Assembly: GCF_029589495.1 (NCBI RefSeq)
Contig: NZ_JAAIVF010000003.1
Span: 372,001-436,000, forward strand
DNA: 64,000 nucleotides
Direction: 5' to 3'
Source: Speluncibacter jeojiensis
GTDB taxonomy: Bacteria; Actinomycetota; Actinomycetes; Mycobacteriales; Mycobacteriaceae
Under the pieces are notes generated by a model, which saw only the letters and a program-made list of their open reading frames with translations, ran no database searches and was not told the origin of the DNA. Made by a program: the position numbers and the translations under genes. Every line of letters starts with the position of its first letter. Position 1 is the first letter of the stretch. Shown here piece after piece: positions 52,511 through 61,208 of the stretch.

Positions 52511-53506
52511 ATGACGACGTCGACGCCGCCGGCCGAGACCTTCGGCCGCGAGTACAGCGAAACCCTCCACACCCTTTCCGTGGGATCGGTGCAGCGCCGC
52601 TTCGACCCGTACCTGGACATCGACTGGGACTCGCCCGACTTCGCGATCGACCCCGACGATCCCCGTTGGGTGCTCTCCCCCGAGATCGATCCGCTCGGCG
52701 CCACGCAGTGGTACCGCGACCAGCCCCTCGACCGCCAGATCGCCATCGGCAAGTGGCGCCAGGCCAACGCCATCAAGGTCGGCGCGGCCTTCGAGAGCAT
52801 CCTGATCCGCGGAATGATGCAGTACGTCATGAAGCTGCCGAACCAGTCCCCGGAGTTCCGGTACTGCCTCCACGAGATGACCGAGGAGTGCAACCACATC
52901 CAGATGTTCCAGGAATTGGTCAACCGGATCGACGTCGACGTCCCGGGGATGCGGCCACTGTTCCGGGCGCTGTCGCCACTGGTCGGCGTCGCCGGGGGCT
53001 ACGCCCACGTGATCCTGTTCATCGGCATCCTCGGCGGCGAGGAACCGATCGACCACTACCAGAAGTCGTTGATCCGCAAGGACGTCGACGTCCCGCCCGT
53101 GGTGCGCCGGGTGATGTCGATCCACATCGCCGAGGAGGCCCGGCACATCTCGTTCGCCGGCGAGTTCCTCAAGGCCCACGTGGGGCGGATGCGCCCGGCG
53201 ACGAAGGCGGTCGCCGGTGTCGCGTTCCCCCTCGCCATGCGCTGGCTCGCCGGCGAGATCATGACTGCCCCGCGGGCATTCGCGCGCAAGTTCGACATCC
53301 CCGACGAGGTGATGAAGGAGGCCTTCTGGGGCTCCGCGCCCTCCCGCCGCATCCTCGCCGGATACTTCGGCGACATGCGCGCGCTCGCCGAGGACCTCGG
53401 GCTGATGACCCCCACCACCCGCAGGCTATGGAAGCTGATGCGCATCGACGGCCCCCGCTCGCGCTATCGCGGCGAACCCGAGCGCGAGCCGCATCGCGCC
53501 GCCTAG
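52511..53506 (+). CDS. AurF-type di-iron oxygenase
   Basis: A 331-residue helical protein of the AurF/p-aminobenzoate N-oxygenase family. Two ExxH iron motifs are visible: EECNH (E126-H129) and EEARH (E209-H212), with further acidic or His ligands such as E95 in AFESILIRG and H205. AurF oxidises aryl amines to nitro compounds; relatives in mycobacteria have unknown substrates. It stands alone between ftsY and a symporter, with its own promoter and AGAGGAGA ribosome site. No biosynthetic cluster is visible around it. Confidence 0.85.
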   Translation: MTTSTPPAETFGREYSETLHTLSVGSVQRRFDPYLDIDWDSPDFAIDPDDPRWVLSPEIDPLGATQWYRDQPLDRQIAIGKWRQANAIKVGAAFESILIRGMMQYVMKLPNQSPEFRYCLHEMTEECNHIQMFQELVNRIDVDVPGMRPLFRALSPLVGVAGGYAHVILFIGILGGEEPIDHYQKSLIRKDVDVPPVVRRVMSIHIAEEARHISFAGEFLKAHVGRMRPATKAVAGVAFPLAMRWLAGEIMTAPRAFARKFDIPDEVMKEAFWGSAPSRRILAGYFGDMRALAEDLGLMTPTTRRLWKLMRIDGPRSRYRGEPEREPHRAA

Positions 53507-53933
53507 AACCGGCCCAGAAAGCGTGGTTCTACAACACCCATGCGCCCGCCGCCACCGCACCGTCGGTGACTTACCTCACGAACCGCATCGACGGGCATTC
53601 GGGGCGAGAATGTGCGTCAACTGCAGGGACGGCCATTTCATATCGATCGCGCGAAAGTTATCAACTTAACATAGGCCCGCTCGTGGCATCAAATCGTGAT
53701 GATTCCGTGAGCTTTTCGCACACATCCGTCTTGCTACAGTCCGAATGCATTGCCGCCAGAGCGGAACGCGTCCGACCGCGGGAATCGCGGCCACCGCGCC
53801 ACCGCCGGCGGATACGCGAGAAACCGACGGACCTCAGAACCGGTGGCGCGTTCTCCTGAGCAATTGTTGACCATTCCGAGTCGGGGCCAACCTGGGCGCA
53901 GGTGAACTGCGGCGCCTCCACGACGGAGGAAAT
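53507..53933. other. 427-bp intergenic region before the symporter gene
   Basis: I see no credible gene. The region is locally AT-rich near 53640-53700 and holds short inverted repeats, AAGTT-ATC-AACTT (53655-53667) and CATCA-N5-TGATG just after it, as expected for an operator. A weak promoter-like TACAGT lies at 53735-53740. It ends with a ribosome site folded in a small hairpin. Confidence 0.4.
53915..53929 (+). promoter_or_regulatory. Hairpin masking the symporter ribosome site
   Basis: CCTCC (53915-53919) is complementary to GGAGG (53925-53929), the Shine-Dalgarno sequence four bases before the GTG at 53934. The stem has a five-base loop and could lower translation until opened. Confidence 0.4.
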
Positions 53934-55748
53934 GTGCACCCGCTCAGTGCGACAACGACAGTGTTGTTGCTCATCGCCTTTTTCGGCATCACTTTTCTCA
54001 TCACATTGACGATTCGCGAAAAGAAAGAAAACGCCGACGGATTCATGGTGTCGAACGGCGCCGTCGGATTCGGCCTGTCGTCCTCATCGATGACGGCCAC
54101 CTGGATCTGGGCCGCCTCGTTCTACGCCGCCGCCACCGCCGGCTACAAATACGGGATCTCCGGCCCCATCCATTACGGGCTGTGGGGCGCGCTCATGATC
54201 CTGTGCATCTATCCCTTCGGCAAGCGCTTCCGGACCATCGCGCCGCACGCGCACACCCTCGCCGAGGTCATGCACGCCCGGCACGGCAAGTCCAGCCAGT
54301 TGCTGCTGGCCGTCTCGAACGTGGTGGGCAGCGTCATCAGCATCACCGCCAACTTCACCGCCGCGGGCGCGCTCGTGTACATCCTCACGCCGTTCAGCTT
54401 CAGCACGGGCGTGCTGGTGGTGGCGGTCGGGATCCTCGCCTACAGCATCTGGTCGGGCTTCCGGGCCGCCGTGCTCACCGATGCCGCCCAACTCGTCGCG
54501 CTGATGGGCGCGGCGGTCGTCATCATCCCCGTCATCTTCTTCGCCGCCGGCGGGCCGGGGATGATCCGGGGTGGCCTGGACGGGTTCTACGACCAGGGCA
54601 AGCCCGAGATGGCGAACTTCTTCTCCATGGATGCGTTCCTCTACCAGGGCGCGCCCTACCTGGTCGCGGTGCTCGCCTACGCCATCGGCAACCAGACGAT
54701 CGCCCAGCGGCTCTTCGCGGTCCGGCAGGACAAGATCAAGTCCACGTTCGTCACCGCGACCTTCGGCTATGCCGGCACCGTGATCGGTCTGGGCATGCTC
54801 GGGGTGCTCGCCGCGATGGTCGGCCTGGCGCCCACCGACGGCGACCTGAACAACCTCATCCCCGACATGGCCGTCGAATACCTCCCGGGGGTGCTGATCG
54901 CCGCGCTGTTCATCATGGTGATCGGCTCACTGGCCTCGACCGCCGACTCGGACATGTCCGCGCTCGCGTCCATCATGATGGCCGACGTCTACGGCAAGCA
55001 CCTCTCGCGCGGCAAGGTCAACCCGTCGACGATGCTGCTCATCGGCCGCCTCACCATGGTCGCCGCGGCGGCGGCCGGCGTGATGTTCGCGTTCGCGAGC
55101 TTCGACATCCTGGACCTTCTCGTGTTCGTCGGCGCGCTGTGGGGCGCGCTGGTGTTCCCCGTCATCGTCAGCTTCTACTGGCGGCGGATGACCAACGTCG
55201 CGTTCACGGTCTCGGTCCTCGTGGCACTGGGCTTCTTCCTGGTCGCGCGCTTCACGCTGATCCCGATGACCGGCGCGGTCGCAGTGGCGTTCGAGACGCT
55301 CGCGGCCGTGGGCGCGGCGATCGTCGTCGGGTTGCTGGTGTTCGGCCTGTTCGGCCGGATCGCCGGCTTCATCGCCGGTGCGGTCATGTTCGTCGCGATG
55401 ATGCCGCTGTTCATCGGGTTCCTGCGCGACTACGAGGTGCTGCTCGGCTCACTCGTCTCCTACGGGGTCAGCTCGATCGTGTGCGTCGCGATCAGTATGC
55501 GCAACAAGGAGTTGTTCGACTTCGCGCTCATCGACCAGCGGGTGGTGCTGTTCCAACAGGAGCAGGAGCAACTGCGTGACCACGGCGCCGATCTCGCCGC
55601 CGCGGCGATCCACCCGCCCTCCGCGGCCACGGCAGCGCACGACCACCACACCCAGGACGACGCCCGGACCGGCGCCGCGACCGCGGTGCTGACCATCGAG
55701 CGCGACGACGCCGCCCGCGACCGCACCGAAGGAGATCCGCAGAGATGA
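53934..55748 (+). CDS. Sodium:solute symporter (SSS family, urea/DUR3-like)
   Basis: A 604-residue transporter with about 13-15 hydrophobic segments. The SSS core is recognisable in ADGFMVSNGAVGFGLSSSSMTATWIWAASFYAAATAGYKYG, the later GNQTIAQRLFAVRQDKIK and the SLASTADSDMSALASIMMADVY segment with likely Na+ ligands. It resembles urea/polyol-type members, but the substrate is unknown. A polar cytoplasmic tail of about 70 residues (EQEQLRDHGADLAAA onward) is His/Asp/Ala-rich. The start is GTG after GGAGGAAAT. Its stop overlaps the next start codon (ATGA). Confidence 0.88.
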   Translation: MHPLSATTTVLLLIAFFGITFLITLTIREKKENADGFMVSNGAVGFGLSSSSMTATWIWAASFYAAATAGYKYGISGPIHYGLWGALMILCIYPFGKRFRTIAPHAHTLAEVMHARHGKSSQLLLAVSNVVGSVISITANFTAAGALVYILTPFSFSTGVLVVAVGILAYSIWSGFRAAVLTDAAQLVALMGAAVVIIPVIFFAAGGPGMIRGGLDGFYDQGKPEMANFFSMDAFLYQGAPYLVAVLAYAIGNQTIAQRLFAVRQDKIKSTFVTATFGYAGTVIGLGMLGVLAAMVGLAPTDGDLNNLIPDMAVEYLPGVLIAALFIMVIGSLASTADSDMSALASIMMADVYGKHLSRGKVNPSTMLLIGRLTMVAAAAAGVMFAFASFDILDLLVFVGALWGALVFPVIVSFYWRRMTNVAFTVSVLVALGFFLVARFTLIPMTGAVAVAFETLAAVGAAIVVGLLVFGLFGRIAGFIAGAVMFVAMMPLFIGFLRDYEVLLGSLVSYGVSSIVCVAISMRNKELFDFALIDQRVVLFQQEQEQLRDHGADLAAAAIHPPSAATAAHDHHTQDDARTGAATAVLTIERDDAARDRTEGDPQR

Positions 55749-55876
55749 CCACGGTACTGATGACGCTCTACATCCTGATGTGGCCGGTGATGGCCGGGAT
55801 CGTGCTGGTGATCCTCACCGTCGGGGTCGTCAAGGACATCGTCCGCGCGCGGCGCAACGGCGAATCGTTCGTGTAG
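55745..55876 (+). CDS. 43-residue symporter small accessory protein
   Basis: A 43-residue peptide with one membrane segment (LMTLYILMWPVMAGIVLVIL) followed by a basic end (KDIVRARRNGESFV). Its ATG overlaps the symporter stop by four bases, so it is translated by coupling. Small single-helix subunits of this kind accompany SSS and NSS symporters in actinobacteria (compare MetS with MetP in Corynebacterium). It probably supports folding or activity of the symporter. It is followed by a strong hairpin. Confidence 0.75.
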   Translation: MTTVLMTLYILMWPVMAGIVLVILTVGVVKDIVRARRNGESFV

Positions 55877-55902
55877 CCCCGTGCACAACCCGACGGCGTG
55901 AC

Positions 55903-55959
55903 CGAACGGGCTGTTGCGCGGAGCGGACTCGAGACGCTCGACGAACAACAGCCCGTTCG
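55903..55959. terminator. 14-bp bidirectional terminator hairpin
   Basis: CGAACGGGCTGTTG (55903-55916) and CAACAGCCCGTTCG (55946-55959) are exact complements. The 29-base loop holds a second stem, GAGCG/CGCTC. It separates the convergent symporter unit and smc. Confidence 0.65.
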
Positions 55960-55974
55960 ACGTCGGCACGCGCG

Positions 55975-58900
55975 TCAGGAACTCGCGACCCGGCCCAGTT
56001 CCTGACCGCGCATGCGCTGCGAGATCACCTGGGTGATGCCGTCGCCGCGCATGCTCACGCCGTACAGCGCGTCGGCGATCTCCATCGTCGGCTTCTGATG
56101 GGTGATCACGATCAGCTGTGAGCGCTCCCGGAGCTGCTCGAACAGGCTGATCAGCCGCCGCAGGTTCACGTCGTCCAGCGCCGCCTCGACCTCGTCCATC
56201 ACGTAGAACGGTGAGGGTCGGGCCCGGAAGATCGCGACGAGCATCGCGACCGCGGTCATCGACTTCTCCCCGCCGGAGAGCAACGACAGACGCTTGACCT
56301 TCTTGCCCGGCGGCCGCGCCTCCACCTCCACGCCCGTGGTCAGCATGTCCGACGGGTCGGTGAGCACCAGCCTGCCCTCGCCACCGGGGAACAGCGTCGA
56401 GAACACCTCGACGAACTCACGCGCCACGTCCTCGTACGCCTCGGTGAACACCTGCAGGATGCGGGCGTCCACGTCGGCGACCACACCGAGCAGGTCCTTG
56501 CGCGCGCTCTTGACGTCTTCCAGTTGCGTGGACAGGAAGTTGTAGCGCTCCTCGAGCGCCGCGAACTCCTCGAGCGCGAGGGGGTTGACCTTGCCGAGTG
56601 TGGCCAGGTCCTTCTCCGCCTGCTTGGCACGACGCTCCTGGGTGGCGCGGTCGTACGGCATCGGCGCCGGCGAGACCACCTGCTCGCCGCGTTCGCGCGC
56701 CTGCTCGTACTCGGCCATCTCCAACGCCGACGGCGGCAGCGGCACGTCCGGGCCGTACTCGGCGACCAGGTCGTCGAGGCCGATCGCGAACTGTTCGGCG
56801 ATCGACTCCTCGAGCTGCTCGATACGCAGCGCCGCCTGCGCACGCGCCACCTCGTCACGGTGCACCGCGTCGACGAGCGAGGCCAGCGTCGCCGACAGCT
56901 GCGCGACCCGGTCCTTGACCTCGCGCACCGCCTCACCGCGTTCGGCGCGTTGCCGCGCCAGTTCGTCGCGTTCGCGGGCCGCCATCTCGACTGCGCCCCC
57001 GAGCCGCTCGGCCACCCGCTCGCCCGCCTCGGCGACCGCGGTCGCCACCTGCGCGGCGTGCCGTCTGGCGCGCTGCGCCCGCTCTGCGCGGGCGCGCGCC
57101 TCGCGTTCGGCCTGCGCCGCCCGCCGCAGCGAATCCGCCTTGCCGCGAATCGAATTCGCACGTTCCTCGGCGGTGCGCAGGCTCAGCCGGGCCTCCATCT
57201 CCACCGCCCGCGCCTCGCCGACCGCCTCGGCCGCGGCCTCCCGCGCCAGCACCGACTGCGCACCGGACTGGTCGCCGTCGGTGCCGTCGGTGTCCTGCTC
57301 CGCCCGTCGCAGACGCTCCTCCATCTCGGCGAGCGCGGCCAGGTTCTCCCCGCGGCCGGCCTCGGCCGCCGCACGCTGCCCGGTGAGCCGCTCGGCCTCC
57401 GCGGTCGCCGTCCGCGCGGCCTGCCCGAGCCGACCGAGTTGCTCATAGACAGCGGACATCTCGGCGTCGGACTCGTGCAGCGCGGTGAGGGTCAGGTCGG
57501 CGGTCTCGCGGCACTGTTCCTCGCGGGCGACCGCACCGGACAGCGCCGCCGCCACCTCCTCGACCCGGCGTTCGGTCTCGACCAGCGCTGCGCGCGCCTG
57601 CTCGATCGCCGCCTGCACCTCGAGGGTGCCGGCCCGGCGCTCCGACCCGCCGACCATCCAGCCCGCGCCGACCAGGTCGCCGTCGCGGGTGACCGCGCGC
57701 ACCGACGGCCGCGCGGCGACCAGTTCGGCCCCGGCCGGCACATCGTCGACGACCGCGATGCCACCGAGCAGCGCCGACAGTGCCCCCGTGAGGGTTTCGG
57801 GTCCGTCGACCAGGTCGACCGCCCAGTGCGCCCCCGGCGGCAACTGCACCCCGCCGGTGCGGTCGTCGACGGTCGCGCCGCCGAACAGCAGCGCGGTGCG
57901 GCCCGCGTCGGCGTCCTTGAGCGCCCGCAGTGCCGCCTGCGCAGCGGCGGGGGTCGCGGCGGCCACCGCCTCGGCCGCCGGCCCCATCGCGGCGGCGATC
58001 GCGGCCTCGAAACCCGCACGGACCCGAACCAATTCGGCCACCGCACCGAGCAGATCGTCACCGCCGCGGTGTTCGAGCAGCCAGGCGGCGCCGTCCTTGC
58101 GTTCGAGCCCGATCGCGAGCGCGTCGATCCGTGCCCGCAGCGAGACCGCCTCCTGTTCGGCGTTGCGCTCCTGGGCGCGCAGTTCGACGACGCGCGCAGA
58201 CGCCTGTTCCAACGCGGCAGTGGACCGCTCGTGCTGGTCGTCGAGCCCGACCTCGCTGGCGTCGAGCGCACCCACCTGCCCCTCGACCTGTGCGAACTCG
58301 GTCTGCGCGGTCTCGGCGCGCAGTCGGGCCTCGTCGATCGCCGCGGTCAGGCGCGCCACCTCGGCGTCGACGGATTCGGTGCGGGTGCGCAGCGTGTCGA
58401 CCTGACCGGTCAGCCGGGCCAGACCCTCGCGCCGGTCGGCCACCGCCCGGACCGCCGCCAGGTGGGCGCGCTCGGCCTCCGCCGCGGCCTGTTCGTGCAT
58501 GGCCAGGGCATCCTTGGCCGCGTACAGCGCCTCCGAGGCCATCTCCACGGCCATCGCCAGTTCCGCCTCCTCGGCGGCGACCCGCTCGGCCTGCGCCTCG
58601 AGCTCCTCGGGGTCGCGGCCGGGCTGGTGAGATTGTTCGGTCTGCAGGTGCCGCGCGCGTTCGGTGGCGATGCGAACGGTCGCACCGAGCCGTTCGGACA
58701 GCGCCGAGAGCCGGAACCACGCCTGCTGCGCGGCCTCCGCACCGGGGTCCAGCCGCGCCAGCGCGTGTTCGTGCGCGGCGAGGTCGCCGCTCGCCTGCTC
58801 GAGTTCGGCCTGCACGTGTTCCTGCTGTTCGCGGGCGATCGCCTCGCTCTGCTGCCCCTGTGCGTGGTCGGCGCGCCGGGTGACCAGGTCGTCGGCGGCC

Positions 58901-59586
58901 AACCGCAGCCGGGCGTCGCGCAGGTCCGCCTGCACGGTCGCGGCGCGGCGCGCCACCTCGGCCTGACGGCCCAGCGGCTTGAGCTGGCGGCGCAACTCGG
59001 TGGTCAGGTCGGTCAGCCGCGCGAGGTTCGCCTGCATCGCGTCGAGCTTGCGGACGGCCTTCTCTTTGCGCTTGCGGTGCTTGAGGACGCCGGCCGCCTC
59101 CTCGATGAACGCCCGGCGCTCTTCCGGACGCGACTCGAGGATCGAGGTGATCCGGCCCTGGCCGACGATGACGTGCATCTCGCGGCCGATCCCGGTGTCG
59201 CTGAGCAGTTCCTGCACGTCCATCAGGCGGCAGCTGGTGCCGTTGATCTCGTATTCGCCGCCGCCCTCGCGGAAGACGCGGCGGGTCACCGAGACCTCAG
59301 AGTATTCGATCGGCAACTCGCCGTCGGAGTTGTCGATGGTCAGCGTGACCTCGGCGCGGCCCAGCGGTGGGCGGCCCGCGGTGCCGGCGAAGATGACATC
59401 GTCCATCTTCCCGCCGCGCAGCGCCTTGGCGCCCTGCTCGCCCATCACCCAGGTCAGCGCGTCGACGACGTTCGACTTGCCGGAGCCGTTGGGACCGACC
59501 ACGCAGGTGATGCCGGGTTCGAACCGCAGAGTCGTGGCGGAGGCGAAGGACTTGAAGCCCTTGAGCGTCAGACTCTTGAGGTACAC
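55975..59586 (-). CDS. smc: Chromosome condensation ATPase SMC
   Basis: SMC compacts and segregates the chromosome with ScpAB. The 1203-residue protein has the N-terminal ATPase half ([30 protein letters not shown]) and two long coiled coils around a hinge at roughly residues 500-650 ([45 protein letters not shown]). The C-terminal half carries the [15 protein letters not shown] signature and Walker [14 protein letters not shown]. Length is normal. It is read towards the symporter terminator and lies downstream of acyP by 140 bp. Confidence 0.97.
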   Translation of the reverse strand: MYLKSLTLKGFKSFASATTLRFEPGITCVVGPNGSGKSNVVDALTWVMGEQGAKALRGGKMDDVIFAGTAGRPPLGRAEVTLTIDNSDGELPIEYSEVSVTRRVFREGGGEYEINGTSCRLMDVQELLSDTGIGREMHVIVGQGRITSILESRPEERRAFIEEAAGVLKHRKRKEKAVRKLDAMQANLARLTDLTTELRRQLKPLGRQAEVARRAATVQADLRDARLRLAADDLVTRRADHAQGQQSEAIAREQQEHVQAELEQASGDLAAHEHALARLDPGAEAAQQAWFRLSALSERLGATVRIATERARHLQTEQSHQPGRDPEELEAQAERVAAEEAELAMAVEMASEALYAAKDALAMHEQAAAEAERAHLAAVRAVADRREGLARLTGQVDTLRTRTESVDAEVARLTAAIDEARLRAETAQTEFAQVEGQVGALDASEVGLDDQHERSTAALEQASARVVELRAQERNAEQEAVSLRARIDALAIGLERKDGAAWLLEHRGGDDLLGAVAELVRVRAGFEAAIAAAMGPAAEAVAAATPAAAQAALRALKDADAGRTALLFGGATVDDRTGGVQLPPGAHWAVDLVDGPETLTGALSALLGGIAVVDDVPAGAELVAARPSVRAVTRDGDLVGAGWMVGGSERRAGTLEVQAAIEQARAALVETERRVEEVAAALSGAVAREEQCRETADLTLTALHESDAEMSAVYEQLGRLGQAARTATAEAERLTGQRAAAEAGRGENLAALAEMEERLRRAEQDTDGTDGDQSGAQSVLAREAAAEAVGEARAVEMEARLSLRTAEERANSIRGKADSLRRAAQAEREARARAERAQRARRHAAQVATAVAEAGERVAERLGGAVEMAARERDELARQRAERGEAVREVKDRVAQLSATLASLVDAVHRDEVARAQAALRIEQLEESIAEQFAIGLDDLVAEYGPDVPLPPSALEMAEYEQARERGEQVVSPAPMPYDRATQERRAKQAEKDLATLGKVNPLALEEFAALEERYNFLSTQLEDVKSARKDLLGVVADVDARILQVFTEAYEDVAREFVEVFSTLFPGGEGRLVLTDPSDMLTTGVEVEARPPGKKVKRLSLLSGGEKSMTAVAMLVAIFRARPSPFYVMDEVEAALDDVNLRRLISLFEQLRERSQLIVITHQKPTMEIADALYGVSMRGDGITQVISQRMRGQELGRVASS

Positions 59587-59726
59587 GGCAGATCAGGCTA
59601 CCGGTAGCACAGGCTCATGCGGCCGGACATGCCCGACGGTGCGGACGCCCGCAGCGCGCACGCGGCCGCCGTCACCGGCCAGGACCTGCTGCGGTGGTCG
59701 CGCGGGTACCACCTCGGCCGCCGCCG

Positions 59727-60029
59727 TCATCGCTCGACGAACCCGTCGAGCCCGCCGCGCGGCGGATCCCAGCTCTCCACGACCAGGTCGACGCGGCCCG
59801 GCGTGCCGGCCGAGCGCAACCAGTCCAGCAGCTGCTCACAGGCCGCGCGGGGCCCCTCGGCGACCACCAGCACGCGGCGGTCCGGGGTGTTGGTGGCGCT
59901 GCCGACCAGCCCCAGCTCGAGGGCGCGGGCGCGGGTGAACCAGCGGAAGCCGACGCCCTGCACCCGGCCGTGCACCCAGGCGGTCAGCCGCACCCGGTCG
60001 TCGTGATCGCCGGCCATGGTCTCGGGCAT
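59727..60029 (-). CDS. acyP: Acylphosphatase
   Basis: Acylphosphatase hydrolyses carboxyl-phosphate bonds. The roughly 100-residue protein has the phosphate cradle [18 protein letters not shown] with the catalytic Arg, and the catalytic Asn in [12 protein letters not shown]. The end reads [17 protein letters not shown]. Two ATG codons (60029 and 60017) are possible. It lies just after the osmC gene and before smc, as in mycobacteria. Confidence 0.92.
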   Translation of the reverse strand: MPETMAGDHDDRVRLTAWVHGRVQGVGFRWFTRARALELGLVGSATNTPDRRVLVVAEGPRAACEQLLDWLRSAGTPGRVDLVVESWDPPRGGLDGFVER

Positions 60030-60043
60030 GATCCCGGCCTGTT

Positions 60044-60487
60044 CTAGGAGTCGACCTGGAAGCCCAGGTCGACCTCGGTGCCGCGCTTGAGAGTGCGGCC
60101 GACCGTGCACACCTTGTCGATGGCGCGTTCGACGACCGTGAGCAGCCGCTGCTGCGCGTCGGCATCGAGTTCGCTCAGGTCCAGCTCCAGGGTCTCCTGC
60201 AGCCGCGGGTACCACTCGTTCTCGCGGTCGGCCGGTCCGGAGACGCGGATGGTCGCGTCGTAGCTGTCGCCGAGGCGGCGCGACAGCGGCAGGTCCGAAC
60301 TCATGCCGCTGCACGCGGCCAACGCGATCTTGAGCAGTTCCCCGGGGGTGAAGACGCCCTCGACACCCTCCGAGCCGATCAGCACCTCGGCGCCGCGCGA
60401 ACTGCGGCCGGTGTAGCGGCGGGTGCCGGTGCGCTCCACCCACAGGTCCGTCGAGGCGGGAGCGGTGTCGGGGGTCTGTTCAGCCAT
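60044..60487 (-). CDS. OsmC/Ohr-family peroxidase-like protein
   Basis: A 147-residue OsmC-fold protein. The two redox cysteines expected for peroxide reduction are seen in [14 protein letters not shown] and [11 protein letters not shown], about 60 residues apart. Members detoxify organic hydroperoxides with thiol cofactors. M. tuberculosis has a homologue (Rv2923c) at the same place. It is followed by acyP within 14 bp and lies 40 bp after kdpE. Confidence 0.92.
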   Translation of the reverse strand: MAEQTPDTAPASTDLWVERTGTRRYTGRSSRGAEVLIGSEGVEGVFTPGELLKIALAACSGMSSDLPLSRRLGDSYDATIRVSGPADRENEWYPRLQETLELDLSELDADAQQRLLTVVERAIDKVCTVGRTLKRGTEVDLGFQVDS

Positions 60488-60527
60488 GCCGGAAAACCTA
60501 CCCTGTGCGCGAGTGCCAGGGGCGCCG

Positions 60528-61208
60528 CTACTGTGCGAAGCGGTACCCCATGCCGGCCTCGGTCAGCAGGTGCCGCGGATGCGACGGGTCGTCCTCGAGT
60601 TTGCGGCGCAGCTGCGCCAGGTACACCCGCAGATAGTGGGTCTCGGTCGCGTACGCCGGCCCCCACACCTCCTGTAGCAACTCCTTCTGCCCCACCAGTT
60701 TTCCGCGGTGGCGCACCAGCATCTCGAGCACGCCCCACTCGGTCGGGGTCAGGTGTACCTCCGCGCCGTGGCGGGTCACCTTCTTCGCCGACAGGTCGAC
60801 GGTGAACGCGTCGGTCGTCACGACCGGCTGGTCCTCCTCGACGGTGGACGCCCCGCGCCGGACCGCCGCCCGCAACCGGGCCAGCAGCTCGTCCATGCCG
60901 AACGGTTTGGTCACATAGTCGTCGGCGCCGGCGTCGAGCGCCTCGACCTTGTCGGACGAGTCGGTCCGCGCCGACAGCACGATCACCGGCACCTTCGTCC
61001 AACCGCGCAGCCCGCCGAGCACCTCGACGCCGTCCATGTCGGGCAAGCCCAGATCGAGCACGACCACCTCCGGCGGCCGTTCCGCGGCCGCCCGCAACGC
61101 GCCCGCCCCGGTCGACGCGGTGACCACCTCGTACCCGCGCACGCTCAGATTGATCCGCAGCGCCCGCAGGATCTGCGGCTCGTCGTCGACCACCAGCACC
61201 CGGGTCAA
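60528..61208 (-). CDS. kdpE: Potassium-responsive response regulator KdpE
   Basis: A 226-residue OmpR/PhoB-type regulator. The receiver domain has VVDDEP, the phospho-accepting Asp52 in VVLDLGLPDMDG, and the YVTKPFGMDELLARL lysine. The winged helix includes VHLTPTEWGVLEML and THYLRVYLAQLRRKLEDDPSHPRHLLTEAGMGYRF, typical of KdpE. The start overlaps the kdpD stop by four bases, so sensor and regulator are translated together. It activates the kdpFABC genes that lie just beyond. Confidence 0.96.
   Translation of the reverse strand: MTRVLVVDDEPQILRALRINLSVRGYEVVTASTGAGALRAAAERPPEVVVLDLGLPDMDGVEVLGGLRGWTKVPVIVLSARTDSSDKVEALDAGADDYVTKPFGMDELLARLRAAVRRGASTVEEDQPVVTTDAFTVDLSAKKVTRHGAEVHLTPTEWGVLEMLVRHRGKLVGQKELLQEVWGPAYATETHYLRVYLAQLRRKLEDDPSHPRHLLTEAGMGYRFAQ

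Noticed and set aside
56524-59607. Plus-strand open frame of about 1027 codons opposite smc
   Set aside because: Same cause; the minus-strand frame is an unmistakable SMC protein.
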